DNA of 10,940 nucleotides, taken from the NCBI GenBank assembly GCA_965662345.1, contig CBFIHE010000047.1, positions 1 through 10,940 on the forward strand. Direction: 5' to 3'. The notes beneath the pieces were generated by a model that saw nothing but the letters and a program-made list of their open reading frames with translations, was not told where the DNA came from and searched no databases. Positions 1 to 7,844 of this stretch are shown here, piece after piece. The translations under genes were made by a program, and so were the position numbers. The DNA is from UBA6049 sp965662345 (lineage in GTDB: Bacteria; Bacteroidota; Bacteroidia; Flavobacteriales_G; Salibacteraceae). The first letter of the stretch is position 1. Each line of letters begins with the position of its first letter.

Positions 1-1191
1 ACCTCCTGAACCTGCTGTACCTCCCGAACCACTTGTATACGTTGCATAATCTGTATTAGTACCCGTGGCATGATCCCAGAAGTAAATGGTGTTGGAGATA
101 TTCGTTTGATCGCCTATGAATGTTGCAATATCAATGGCTGATGGATACGGATTCCCCACGGCTGCGTATTCTGTTGAGGCAATAGAAGAAGCGAATGTGT
201 ACGTTACATCACCGTTATTCGCAGTGCCTGAAAATGTTCTGTCTTCAGCCGCACTTGAAATGTTGATGGTACCCGTACTCATATACCCTTGTCCGGGTGT
301 CATGGTGCCCGAGTGAGAAGCCCAATTCTGGGTGCCTACATCAAATGAATAGAAATCACTTGTGTTTGATCCAGAAAACACCGTACCCATGTTTGCCGAT
401 GTTACAGGACTACTCCACAATTGGAAGCGGGTATCGTCTACCAACGTACCCGTGTTGCGTGTAACGTTGTATGTACCTGAGCCGGAATTGCCATTAGCAG
501 CAGCTGTTTGAACGAGGCTCCCTGAGTTCTCTATGTTGATGGTTCCGTTGTTGGTGATGTTGCCTGAAACAGACATTGTGTGTCCTGAATTGACCGTCAT
601 CGTACCAGTTGACTCAACTTCAAAATTACCTGTAACACTTATATCTCCCACAGACGTAAATGAATCTCCTGATTTAATTTGGGCTAGAATGTCGAATGTT
701 GCTTGATAATTAGAACCAGATTGAGAATCAAAAGCTGAAACCCCATTATTAGCCTTTCCCTCAACATAAATTTCCAGTGTGTAATTTCCTGGTATATATG
801 AATTCGTGTTAATATTTTGACTTATATCGTTTGTATTCGCGCCATTTATATCTGTTCCCCATTGATCATTTGGGGAAGAAAATGATTGGAATGCATATGG
901 TATAAATGTGTAAGAACCTGAAGGACTTCCTGTTGAATATATCCTGTAGAATATCCTGATAAAGTCAACACCACTTCCATTGGACCAAAAGCCTGTCTGT
1001 CCACCAAGTTTTATTTCTTCGCCCATTCCGAAGTCTCCTAAGTCAGCAGACTGGAAGTCTGGATTACCTGTACTAGCACTTAAATCATAGAAAGTATCAT
1101 TCACGATAGCATATCCGTTGAAGATCGCCTGCCCCCAACTCATTCCAACACCAAAAACAAAAAACACCAATAACGCTGCCAACCTTCTCAT
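1..1191 (-). CDS. Secreted surface protein, N-terminal 397 residues (partial at window edge)
   Basis: The minus-strand frame opens at an ATG at 1191 and stays open for 397 codons to position 1, so the C-terminus lies outside the window. Residues 1-21 form a signal peptide (MRRLAALLVFF, then GMSWGQ). Residues about 25-170 form a beta-rich module (DLSASTGNPDFQSADLG, later GNYTLEIYVEG) of a kind I recall at the N-terminus of many secreted Bacteroidota proteins. Residues 180-230 are repetitive Thr/Ser/Asn/Gly-rich beta strands (ISVTGNF, MSVSGNITNNGTINI). Residues 240-375 carry the pattern RFQLWSSPV, PGQGYMS, AVGNPYPSAID and IYFWD, typical of large T9SS-exported surface proteins. The visible end is Gly/Ser-rich. 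A T9SS sorting domain would be expected beyond the edge but is not seen. Function is unknown; adhesin or cell-surface structural protein is inference. It is transcribed divergently from the amylase gene and has its own promoter. Confidence 0.85.
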   Translation of the reverse strand, partial: MRRLAALLVFFVFGVGMSWGQAIFNGYAIVNDTFYDLSASTGNPDFQSADLGDFGMGEEIKLGGQTGFWSNGSGVDFIRIFYRIYSTGSPSGSYTFIPYAFQSFSSPNDQWGTDINGANTNDISQNINTNSYIPGNYTLEIYVEGKANNGVSAFDSQSGSNYQATFDILAQIKSGDSFTSVGDISVTGNFEVESTGTMTVNSGHTMSVSGNITNNGTINIENSGSLVQTAAANGNSGSGTYNVTRNTGTLVDDTRFQLWSSPVTSANMGTVFSGSNTSDFYSFDVGTQNWASHSGTMTPGQGYMSTGTINISSAAEDRTFSGTANNGDVTYTFASSIASTEYAAVGNPYPSAIDIATFIGDQTNISNTIYFWDHATGTNTDYATYTSGSGGTAGSGG

Positions 1192-1261
1192 ATCTTTTCA
1201 ATTTACGCGAGTCTTGTAGCTACCCTTTGCCGACTCCACATTTGGTAATAATAAGACCTTT

Positions 1262-1292
1262 CAAATATAACACAGGGTTTAACACTAACCAA
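1262..1292 (-). promoter_or_regulatory. Bacteroidota-type promoter for the surface-protein gene
   Basis: Read on the minus strand, TATATTTG (1269-1262) matches the Bacteroidota -7 box TAnnTTTG exactly. A TTG (1292-1290) lies 20 bp upstream of it, a usual place for the -33 element. Transcription would start near 1255, giving a leader of roughly 65 nt before the ATG at 1191. This is by consensus only. Confidence 0.6.
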
Positions 1293-1309
1293 CCATCAAA
1301 AATTGTGGG

Positions 1310-1334
1310 TTACTAACAATGAGCCTGTTAGTAA
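1310..1334. repeat. Perfect 9-bp inverted repeat, candidate operator
   Basis: TTACTAACA (1310-1318) and TGTTAGTAA (1326-1334) are exact reverse complements separated by 7 nt. A further CACTAACC (1283-1290) overlaps the minus-strand -33 region and shares the ACTAAC core. The dyad lies between two divergent genes, 18 bp upstream of the minus-strand -33 box and 63 bp before the amylase ATG. That position suits a dimeric regulator acting on either gene. No poly-T tract follows on either strand, so a terminator is unlikely. The regulator is unknown. Confidence 0.45.
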
Positions 1335-1397
1335 GGTACGTGTTATTTTTACACTTTCAAAGATTGTATTAAATTGCGTCACAACAAAACGTTGAAC

Positions 1398-3743
1398 ATG
1401 CATCGGATTTTACTGCTTTTCATTTTCTTGTTTAGCTTCTCCGTATACGGTCAGCAAAACAACGCTACCAACCGCCAAGTGGTACTACAAGCCTTTTGGT
1501 GGGATTTTACACATCCGAATTTTGAACGAAATTGGAGCGATTACCTAGCACGGCTCGCTCCCAGACTAAAGGAGTTGGGCATTGATGCGGTTTGGATTCC
1601 ACCGGCCATAAAAAACCCCGGTCCGTGGGTAGGCTACTCGCCTTTCGATCACTATGATTTGGGCGATAAACACCAAAAGGGGTACACAGAAACCGCTCTG
1701 GGAGACAAAGACCAACTCCTGCGTATGATTGCCGTTTTTAAAGCCAATGGAATAGATGTGTTGGGTGATATCGGACTCAACCACGTAGACGGAGCGGGCA
1801 GTAAAACGGGAGCGGGCGGTCAAGACCCTACCGCCTTGGATGACGGCACTACGCAACGTTTCAAAAACTTCCGCTACAGCAGCTATGAAACACCAGGCAC
1901 ACACAGCAGTGCCACCAACTACCTTTCGCGCACGGGCAGGTTTCCCAAAAATTGGCAAAACTTTTACCCATCTCCTGTTGCAGGATGCTGCACCAACGAT
2001 CAAAATTCTGTGTTTTGGGGACCGGATGTAGCCTATGAAAGTGGCTCGTACGGTGAAAGCTCAAACGCCATTCACAACCCGGTTCAAGAAGCAGATTACA
2101 TGCGTAATCAAACCCGTGAGTGGCTCATTTGGATGAAAAAACAAACAGGCATGGACGGCTTTCGCCTGGATGCGGTAAAGCATTTTCCAGCTTACGTTAC
2201 AGAAGATATGCTTTGGAACCTGCAAAACAACGCAGGCTTTGCCAGCGGTGGCACAGACATGTGGGCTGTTGGTGAATACGTAGACGGTGGTTCGGCTTTA
2301 GACCAATGGACGTATGACATTCAAGACCGTGCGGGAACCTTTGATTTTAAGCTTCGCTTTGCGCTGAGCAACATGGTGGGTTCTTTGGGAGCTTACGATT
2401 TAGGTTCTATCGTGAACGAACAACAAAGCAGTAGAAACCGTACCTCACCCTTCGTAAACAACCATGATACATATCGCCCGCAGCTAGACCAATTTGGAAA
2501 TTACAATGGCTGGAATACAGGGTCTGAGCTAAGTCCGCACATTGAACCGCTAGACCCGCGTTCATCTGTTTGTCATGCCATCACCATGGCCATGGACGGG
2601 TCTCCGTTGGTGTTCTTTGAAGACCTTTTCCTCATTGGATACGACAGCAGCAGATACACCCATGACCCTACCGACCCCACAGAGCTCAAACTGAACGAAG
2701 ACGTAGCCAATCTCATTTGGTGTCACCAAAACCTACGCTTTAAAGAAGGAGCCTACTTGGTGCGTTGGCAAGCACAAGACGCCCTGGTCATTGAACGCGA
2801 AAACCGCGCACTGATAGCGGTAAATGACCACTTTACGCAATGGCAAAACTTAACGGGCGTGCAAACCGCTTTTCCCGATGGTACCCAACTGAAAGATTAT
2901 AGCGGTGCCAATGGAACGGCCGTTCGCACAGTTTATGGAGGAGGTAGGGTAGACATAGATATTCCTCCGTGTAATGGTTCGGCCATTAATGGCAGACGTG
3001 GCTATGCCGTATGGGCTCCAGTGGGTATCAATACGAACTACGTTTTGCCTGCCAACCAAACCATACAAGAATGGGAAATGGCCAATGATTTGGGAGATAT
3101 TCACCCCAGTAGTTTACTGCAAAGCGGAGCCTTGCCAGATAGCAGTACAGAATGCCGTAAAGCAGGAGCCATTTACCCAAAAGCGGGTGAACAAATCACC
3201 GTTGAAGTGTTTGCAGAAGACACCTTAGCTCCTGTAAACATCTCCATTTGGAACAACACATGTGGTGCCTTAGATAGTTTAACAGGCACTGCCCCATTCG
3301 CCTTTACCTACACCCCAACACAGAGCGATTGGCACAACCTCATTATCCGAAACGCTACAGATACTACACCCATGCAAAAGGCTTGGGTAAAGGCAACTTA
3401 CATGGGGGTAGACAGCATTCCGTTGAATACAAATAAAACCAACTGTAACTGTGTTGGAAATACCTGGCCTGGTGACACCTCCACAGGGAAAGAAGATGCG
3501 CTTGAAAATGAATCTAAAACACATGTTTTTCCGAATCCAGGTAACAGCAATTTCACGCTATTAAGCGATGAGGTTGTAGCATCGTACCGGGTGATAGACC
3601 TCAACGGCAAGCTCATTGAGCAAGGGTCTCCTGGTACTACGCGAATCACCATTCAACTGGATGTTACGGCAGGTATGTACTTCTTGCATGGTGAAACCGT
3701 AACTGGTAAAACCATCCGGCATAAATTACTCGTTAAACCCTAA
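1398..3743 (+). CDS. Secreted GH13 alpha-amylase with T9SS type A sorting domain
   Basis: Predicted endo-acting alpha-1,4-glucanase (starch or glycogen-like substrates) of glycoside hydrolase family 13, 781 residues. I chose the ATG at 1398 because MHRILLLFIFLFSFSVYG is a clean signal peptide; an in-frame TTG at 1374 would add eight polar residues in front of it. All four GH13 motifs are present: DIGLNH (124-129), GFRLDAVKH with nucleophile D258, AVGEY with acid/base E293, and FVNNHD with D357. The stretch GYSPFDHYDLGDKHQKG resembles the liquefying-amylase group (GH13_5-like), but the subfamily is uncertain. After the barrel and its C-terminal beta domain comes an unassigned beta-rich module (about 550-675) and a short Cys/Asn linker. 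Residues about 709-781 (VFPNPGNSNF, then GMYFLHG) are a type A sorting domain, so the enzyme should cross the outer membrane by T9SS and be released or surface-anchored. No sus-type genes adjoin it. A degenerate TAAATTGC at 1370-1377 is the only promoter-like string I see. Confidence 0.9.
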   Translation: MHRILLLFIFLFSFSVYGQQNNATNRQVVLQAFWWDFTHPNFERNWSDYLARLAPRLKELGIDAVWIPPAIKNPGPWVGYSPFDHYDLGDKHQKGYTETALGDKDQLLRMIAVFKANGIDVLGDIGLNHVDGAGSKTGAGGQDPTALDDGTTQRFKNFRYSSYETPGTHSSATNYLSRTGRFPKNWQNFYPSPVAGCCTNDQNSVFWGPDVAYESGSYGESSNAIHNPVQEADYMRNQTREWLIWMKKQTGMDGFRLDAVKHFPAYVTEDMLWNLQNNAGFASGGTDMWAVGEYVDGGSALDQWTYDIQDRAGTFDFKLRFALSNMVGSLGAYDLGSIVNEQQSSRNRTSPFVNNHDTYRPQLDQFGNYNGWNTGSELSPHIEPLDPRSSVCHAITMAMDGSPLVFFEDLFLIGYDSSRYTHDPTDPTELKLNEDVANLIWCHQNLRFKEGAYLVRWQAQDALVIERENRALIAVNDHFTQWQNLTGVQTAFPDGTQLKDYSGANGTAVRTVYGGGRVDIDIPPCNGSAINGRRGYAVWAPVGINTNYVLPANQTIQEWEMANDLGDIHPSSLLQSGALPDSSTECRKAGAIYPKAGEQITVEVFAEDTLAPVNISIWNNTCGALDSLTGTAPFAFTYTPTQSDWHNLIIRNATDTTPMQKAWVKATYMGVDSIPLNTNKTNCNCVGNTWPGDTSTGKEDALENESKTHVFPNPGNSNFTLLSDEVVASYRVIDLNGKLIEQGSPGTTRITIQLDVTAGMYFLHGETVTGKTIRHKLLVKP

Positions 3744-3766
3744 CACCCGTTTAGTCTCAGAGAAGG

Positions 3767-3803
3767 AGTCCAACAAGCTTAGGTTTGTCGGACTTTCTTT
3801 TTG
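3767..3803 (+). terminator. Rho-independent terminator after the amylase gene
   Basis: AGTCCAACAA (3767-3776) pairs with TTTGTCGGACT (3784-3794) as a 10-bp stem with one A-C mismatch and a loop of about 8 nt, followed by a T-rich tract (TTTCTTTTT, 3794-3802). It starts 23 nt after the amylase stop and separates that gene from ileS. Confidence 0.75.
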
Positions 3804-3860
3804 CTCAGAACCGTGTAGCATCGGCACTGCCCAAACCCTTTCTAATTCAAAGCATTCAAT

Positions 3861-3868
3861 TAATTTCG
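3861..3868 (+). promoter_or_regulatory. Possible -7 box for the ileS cluster
   Basis: TAATTTCG differs from TAnnTTTG at one position and lies 26 nt before the ileS ATG, a plausible distance for a short leader. No convincing TTG lies about 20 bp upstream, so support is weak. It falls in the gap after the amylase terminator, where an ileS promoter must be unless transcription reads through. Confidence 0.35.
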
Positions 3869-3883
3869 CAGCTTCTTGAACGC

Positions 3884-3888
3884 AGGAG
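3884..3888 (+). promoter_or_regulatory. Shine-Dalgarno sequence of ileS
   Basis: AGGAG lies 6 nt before the ATG at 3895. A recognisable Shine-Dalgarno is uncommon in Bacteroidota, and no comparable one precedes the other genes here. It fixes the ileS start. Confidence 0.6.
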
Positions 3889-3894
3889 AAAAGC

Positions 3895-6800
3895 ATGAAA
3901 AAATACGCAGAATACAAAGGGCTAAACCTAACGGAGGTAGCCAACGAAATGCGCAATCACCACAAAGACAATCGCATTTTTGAAAAGAGCGTGGAACAGC
4001 GCGAAGGAGCCGAGCCTTTCGTATTTTTTGAAGGACCGCCATCTGCTAACGGTAAGCCAGGGGTTCACCATGTGATGGGTAGAGCCATAAAAGATCTGTT
4101 CTGCCGTTACCAAACCCAAAAAGGAAAACAGGTAAAGCGTAAAGCGGGATGGGATACACATGGCCTACCTGTTGAGCTTGGTGTTGAAAAAGAGCTTGGT
4201 ATTACCAAAGAAGATATTGGTACTAAAATCACTATTGCAGAGTACAATCAAGCCTGCCGTGAAGCGGTAATGCGCTACACTGATATTTGGAACGATCTCA
4301 CAGATAAAATGGGCTATTGGGTAGATATGGATGATCCGTATGTGACCTATGATAGCAAGTACATGGAATCGGTTTGGTGGCTATTAAAGCAGTTGTACGA
4401 TAACGACTTACTCTACAAGGGCTACACCATTCAACCCTATTCACCTAAAGCAGGAACTGGACTTAGCTCACATGAATTGAATATGCCAGGTACTTACCGC
4501 GATGTGAAAGACAGTACCATTGTGGCACAGTTCAAAGTGAAAGCCTCTGAATTCAAGGTGACGGCATTAGCCGATGCGTTTGCACAAGGCAATTTGTACC
4601 TATTGGCGTGGACGACCACTCCTTGGACCTTGCCTTCTAATACCGCGCTTACCGTTGGTAAAAAAATCAGCTATGCGCTGGTAGAAACTTACAATCAGTA
4701 TACAGGTGATCGTATCCAGGTGGTGCTAGGAGAACCACTCATCGCAAAGCAGTTCAGTGGAAAATTTACAGCTGTTGAGAGTGCTTCAGATTTAGAAGGC
4801 TACTCCCATGGAGATAAAAAGATTCCATACCTAACCAAAGCTACTTTCTCTGGTGCAGACTTATTAGACATCAACTACGAGCAGTTGCTTCCGTATGCAT
4901 TGCCGATGGAGAATCCTGAGCAAGCTTTTAGGGTGATTCCGGGTGACTTTGTTACCACAGAAGATGGTACTGGAATTGTACACACCGCGCCTACTTTTGG
5001 TGCTGATGATGCTTTAGTAGCTAAAGCAGCAGGTGTTCCACCGCTACTTGTAGAAGATGCCCAAGGAAACCCCGTACCACTGGTAGACTTCCAAGGTAGA
5101 TTTATTCAAGATGTTCAAGATGCCACCTTTGGCTTGGGTGGAGAGTTCATTAAGCCAGAATACATGGCCGATGAAGAAATTGCCGTTGAGTTTGAAAAGC
5201 AAAAAGAGAACCTCAAAGAAATAATTCCCAACCTCAAAAACTACCTTAGCGTAGACGAGCGCATTGGCCTCAAGCTTAAGCTTGAGGGACTGGCTTTTAA
5301 AATTGAAAAGTACGAACACAGCTACCCACACTGTTGGCGTACAGACAAACCCGTTCTTTACTATCCCCTAGACTCTTGGTTCATTCGCTCTACAGCCAAA
5401 AAAGAGCGCATGATTGAGCTCAACAAAACCATCAATTGGAAGCCAAAATCAACGGGTGAAGGTAGGTTTGGTAACTGGTTAGAAAACCTAAATGATTGGA
5501 ACTTAAGCCGATCACGCTACTGGGGAATTCCGCTTCCAATATGGCGAACAGAAGAAGGCGATGAAGCCGTTTGCATCGGGTCTTTAGAAGAACTCAAAAC
5601 CGAATGCCAAAAAGCGGTGGATGCAGGTGTAATGGATGTGAACCCTCTGGCAGATTTTGTGCCGGGTGATATGAGCAAAGCCAATTACGACCAGGTAGAC
5701 ATTCATAGGCCTTACGTAGATGAAATAACCTTGGTTTCGCCATCGGGCAAGTCCATGAAGCGCGAAGCTGATTTGATTGACGTTTGGTTTGATTCAGGCT
5801 CTATGCCTTACGCGCAGTGGCACTACCCGTTTGAAAACAAAGAGTTAGTTGAAAAGAACGGTTTCTACCCTGCCGACTTCATTGCCGAGGGAGTAGACCA
5901 AACACGTGGCTGGTTCTTCACACTGCATGCTATTTCTAGTATGGTTTTTGACCAAGTAGCTTATAAGACAGTTGTTTCTAATGGACTGGTTCTCGATAAG
6001 AATGGTCAGAAAATGAGTAAGCGTTTGGGAAATGCTGTTGAGCCTTTCCAAGCGATGGAAGACTACGGAGCCGATGCTATCCGATGGTACATGATTACCA
6101 ACGCCCAGCCATGGGATAACCTCAAATTTGATTTAGAGGGAGTAAGTGAAGTGCAGCGCAAGTTTTTCCGTGCTCTGCACAATACATATGCCTTCTTTGC
6201 GCTCTACGCCAACGTAGATGGTTTCAGCTTTGAAGAAGATGAAATTCCGGTTAGTGACCGGCCAGAAATAGACCGCTGGATACTCTCTAAACTCAATTCC
6301 CTTATCCGCGAAGTAGATGCTGCATATGCTTCTTACGAGCCTACCCGTGCGGGTCGTTTGGTTCAAGACTTTGTAGTAGATAACCTAAGTAACTGGCATG
6401 TTCGCTTGAGTAGAAAGCGTTTCTGGAGAGGCGATTATGGCCCAGATAAAATCTCTGCCTACCAAACCCTGTACACCTGCTTGAGCACAGTAGCTCAGCT
6501 TGCCGCTCCAATTGCTCCGTTTTACACAGATCGGTTATTTACAGACTTAAACAAGGTTACTGGAAAGACCAATGCAGAATCAGTTCATTTAGCTCTTTTC
6601 CCACAATGCGATGAATCACTCATTGATACAGACTTGGAGCAACGTATGTCACATGCTCAAAGCATCTCTTCCATGGTTCTTGCATTGCGTAAAAAAGAGA
6701 ATATTAGAGTAAGACAGCCGTTAGCAAAAATCATGATTCCTATCTTGAATGCTAACTTTAAGCGTCAAGTAGAAGCAGTGGCAGAGCTAATTAAAACCGA

Positions 6801-7383
6801 AGTGAACATCAAAGAAATTGAGTTTCTCGAAGATGCATCTGGTGTTTTGGTGAAGCGAATCAAGCCTAACTTTAAAACCCTTGGGCCAAAGTATGGCAAG
6901 CATATGAAAGCCATTAGCAGTGCCGTTGGTGGGTTCGACCAAGCGGCAATTGCATCTTTAGAGCAAAGCGAATCGCATGCACTAGAGGTAAATGGAGAAA
7001 CCATACACCTGAGCTTAGGAGATGTAGAAATTTCTACAGACGATATTCCCGGTTGGTTGGTAGCTTCTGAGCAAGGCGTAACTGTTGCTCTAGACATTAA
7101 CATTTCTGAAGCCCTCTTGCATGAGGGACTAGCGCGTGAATTAGTGAATCGCATTCAAAATATGCGTAAAGACCAAGGTTTAGAGGTAACAGACCGTATT
7201 GAAATACATGTTGAAAAGGCACCTTTCATAACTGAAATTCTGAAAAGTAATTTCGACTATATTTGCTCGGAAACGCTGGCAAACAGCCTAGAACAGCAAC
7301 CTGCTGACGCTATGGCTAGCGCGGAGTTAACAACGCTGGAAGAAGGTTATGATACCCGTATTTCCATCATGAAAAGAGACTAA
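3895..7383 (+). CDS. ileS: Isoleucyl-tRNA synthetase, IleRS2-like, with altered HIGH motif
   Basis: Cytosolic class Ia synthetase that joins isoleucine to tRNA-Ile, 1162 residues. The signature loop reads PPSANGKPGVHHVMG (48-62). Aligned on PPxANG, the position of the class I HxGH motif holds GVHH (56-59), with the first and third residues swapped. The second motif is KMSKR (706-710). The editing (CP1) domain shows TTPWTLPSN (241-249) and HTAPTFGADD (363-372). WFDSGSMPYAQWHYP (631-645) is a typical catalytic-core strand. The C-terminal region lacks the cysteine cluster of the zinc-binding tail of E. coli-type IleRS1, and the enzyme is longer than that type (about 940 residues), so I assign it to the eukaryote-like IleRS2 group. 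That group is known for mupirocin resistance, and the GxHH form for very high resistance; both are family knowledge, not shown here. It is first in the cluster, 13 nt ahead of the DksA-like gene, with an AGGAG 6 nt before the start. Confidence 0.97.
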   Translation: MKKYAEYKGLNLTEVANEMRNHHKDNRIFEKSVEQREGAEPFVFFEGPPSANGKPGVHHVMGRAIKDLFCRYQTQKGKQVKRKAGWDTHGLPVELGVEKELGITKEDIGTKITIAEYNQACREAVMRYTDIWNDLTDKMGYWVDMDDPYVTYDSKYMESVWWLLKQLYDNDLLYKGYTIQPYSPKAGTGLSSHELNMPGTYRDVKDSTIVAQFKVKASEFKVTALADAFAQGNLYLLAWTTTPWTLPSNTALTVGKKISYALVETYNQYTGDRIQVVLGEPLIAKQFSGKFTAVESASDLEGYSHGDKKIPYLTKATFSGADLLDINYEQLLPYALPMENPEQAFRVIPGDFVTTEDGTGIVHTAPTFGADDALVAKAAGVPPLLVEDAQGNPVPLVDFQGRFIQDVQDATFGLGGEFIKPEYMADEEIAVEFEKQKENLKEIIPNLKNYLSVDERIGLKLKLEGLAFKIEKYEHSYPHCWRTDKPVLYYPLDSWFIRSTAKKERMIELNKTINWKPKSTGEGRFGNWLENLNDWNLSRSRYWGIPLPIWRTEEGDEAVCIGSLEELKTECQKAVDAGVMDVNPLADFVPGDMSKANYDQVDIHRPYVDEITLVSPSGKSMKREADLIDVWFDSGSMPYAQWHYPFENKELVEKNGFYPADFIAEGVDQTRGWFFTLHAISSMVFDQVAYKTVVSNGLVLDKNGQKMSKRLGNAVEPFQAMEDYGADAIRWYMITNAQPWDNLKFDLEGVSEVQRKFFRALHNTYAFFALYANVDGFSFEEDEIPVSDRPEIDRWILSKLNSLIREVDAAYASYEPTRAGRLVQDFVVDNLSNWHVRLSRKRFWRGDYGPDKISAYQTLYTCLSTVAQLAAPIAPFYTDRLFTDLNKVTGKTNAESVHLALFPQCDESLIDTDLEQRMSHAQSISSMVLALRKKENIRVRQPLAKIMIPILNANFKRQVEAVAELIKTEVNIKEIEFLEDASGVLVKRIKPNFKTLGPKYGKHMKAISSAVGGFDQAAIASLEQSESHALEVNGETIHLSLGDVEISTDDIPGWLVASEQGVTVALDINISEALLHEGLARELVNRIQNMRKDQGLEVTDRIEIHVEKAPFITEILKSNFDYICSETLANSLEQQPADAMASAELTTLEEGYDTRISIMKRD

Positions 7384-7396
7384 AAGAATACACGAT

Positions 7397-7774
7397 ATGT
7401 CAGACGAAAAAACACGTTACTCAGATGCCGAATTGGCAGAGTTTAAAGAGCTTATAGAATATAAGCTTGAAGAAGCACACAAAGACTTGGATTTGCTCAA
7501 TAACAGCATTTCTCATCATGATGATAACGGTACGGATGATACCTCCCGTACTTTCAAAGTATTGGAAGATGGTTCAGATACCCTTTCACGAGAAGAAAAT
7601 GCAGCGTTGGCTGCCCGTCAAGAGAAGTTTATCTCTCATTTAGAAGCTGCTTTGGTTCGTATTGAGAACAAAACCTATGGTGTATGCAGACAAACGGGTA
7701 AACTGATTTCTAAAGACCGTTTACGCATTGTTCCTCATGCAACTTTGAGCATAGAGGCTAAGCGCATGCAGTAA
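7397..7774 (+). CDS. DksA/TraR-family regulator with degenerate zinc finger
   Basis: A 125-residue protein of the DksA/TraR family, whose members insert a coiled coil into the RNA polymerase secondary channel and tune initiation, often with ppGpp. Residues about 10-90 are charged and helical, fitting the coiled coil. The tip shows DGSD (58-61), keeping the two Asp of the DxxDxA motif but with Leu63 instead of Ala. The C-terminal region YGVCRQTGKLISKDRL (94-109) matches the zinc-finger region, but the usual CxxC-x17-CxxC has become C97xxT100-x17-S118xxA121, so only one of four zinc ligands remains. The fold is probably stable without zinc, as in known low-cysteine DksA paralogues. It lies 13 nt after ileS and should be co-transcribed. 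A strong terminator follows 25 nt after its stop. Family assignment is firm; a role equal to E. coli DksA is inference. Confidence 0.9.
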   Translation: MSDEKTRYSDAELAEFKELIEYKLEEAHKDLDLLNNSISHHDDNGTDDTSRTFKVLEDGSDTLSREENAALAARQEKFISHLEAALVRIENKTYGVCRQTGKLISKDRLRIVPHATLSIEAKRMQ

Positions 7775-7798
7775 TAGCTTTACCATATTCAACGGTTT

Positions 7799-7837
7799 GA
7801 AAGATTGCTGCGCGCGTCTCGGCAATCTTTCTTTTTT
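7799..7837 (+). terminator. Strong hairpin terminator or attenuator before lspA
   Basis: GAAAGATTGC (7799-7808) and GCAATCTTTC (7822-7831) form a perfect 10-bp stem with a 13-nt GC-rich loop, followed directly by six T (7832-7837). This is a textbook intrinsic terminator. The lspA ATG at 7845 is only 7 nt past the T run, so the structure either ends most ileS-traR transcription with partial read-through into lspA, or works as an attenuator. Confidence 0.85.
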
Positions 7838-7844
7838 AACAAGT

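Noticed and set aside
1374..1397. TTG start for the amylase giving eight extra N-terminal residues
   Set aside because: The extension places polar, charged residues before a clean signal peptide; the ATG at 1398 gives a standard signal peptide.
1566..2003. 145-codon open frame antisense to the amylase
   Set aside because: It overlaps the conserved GH13 catalytic region, and its residues look like reverse-strand noise.
6765..7154. 129-codon open frame antisense to the ileS 3' region
   Set aside because: It lies fully within ileS in another frame, with no promoter and composition typical of a shadow frame.
7797..7844. TTG start for lspA giving sixteen extra residues
   Set aside because: That stretch is the terminator hairpin and its T tract; the family N-terminus fits the ATG at 7845.
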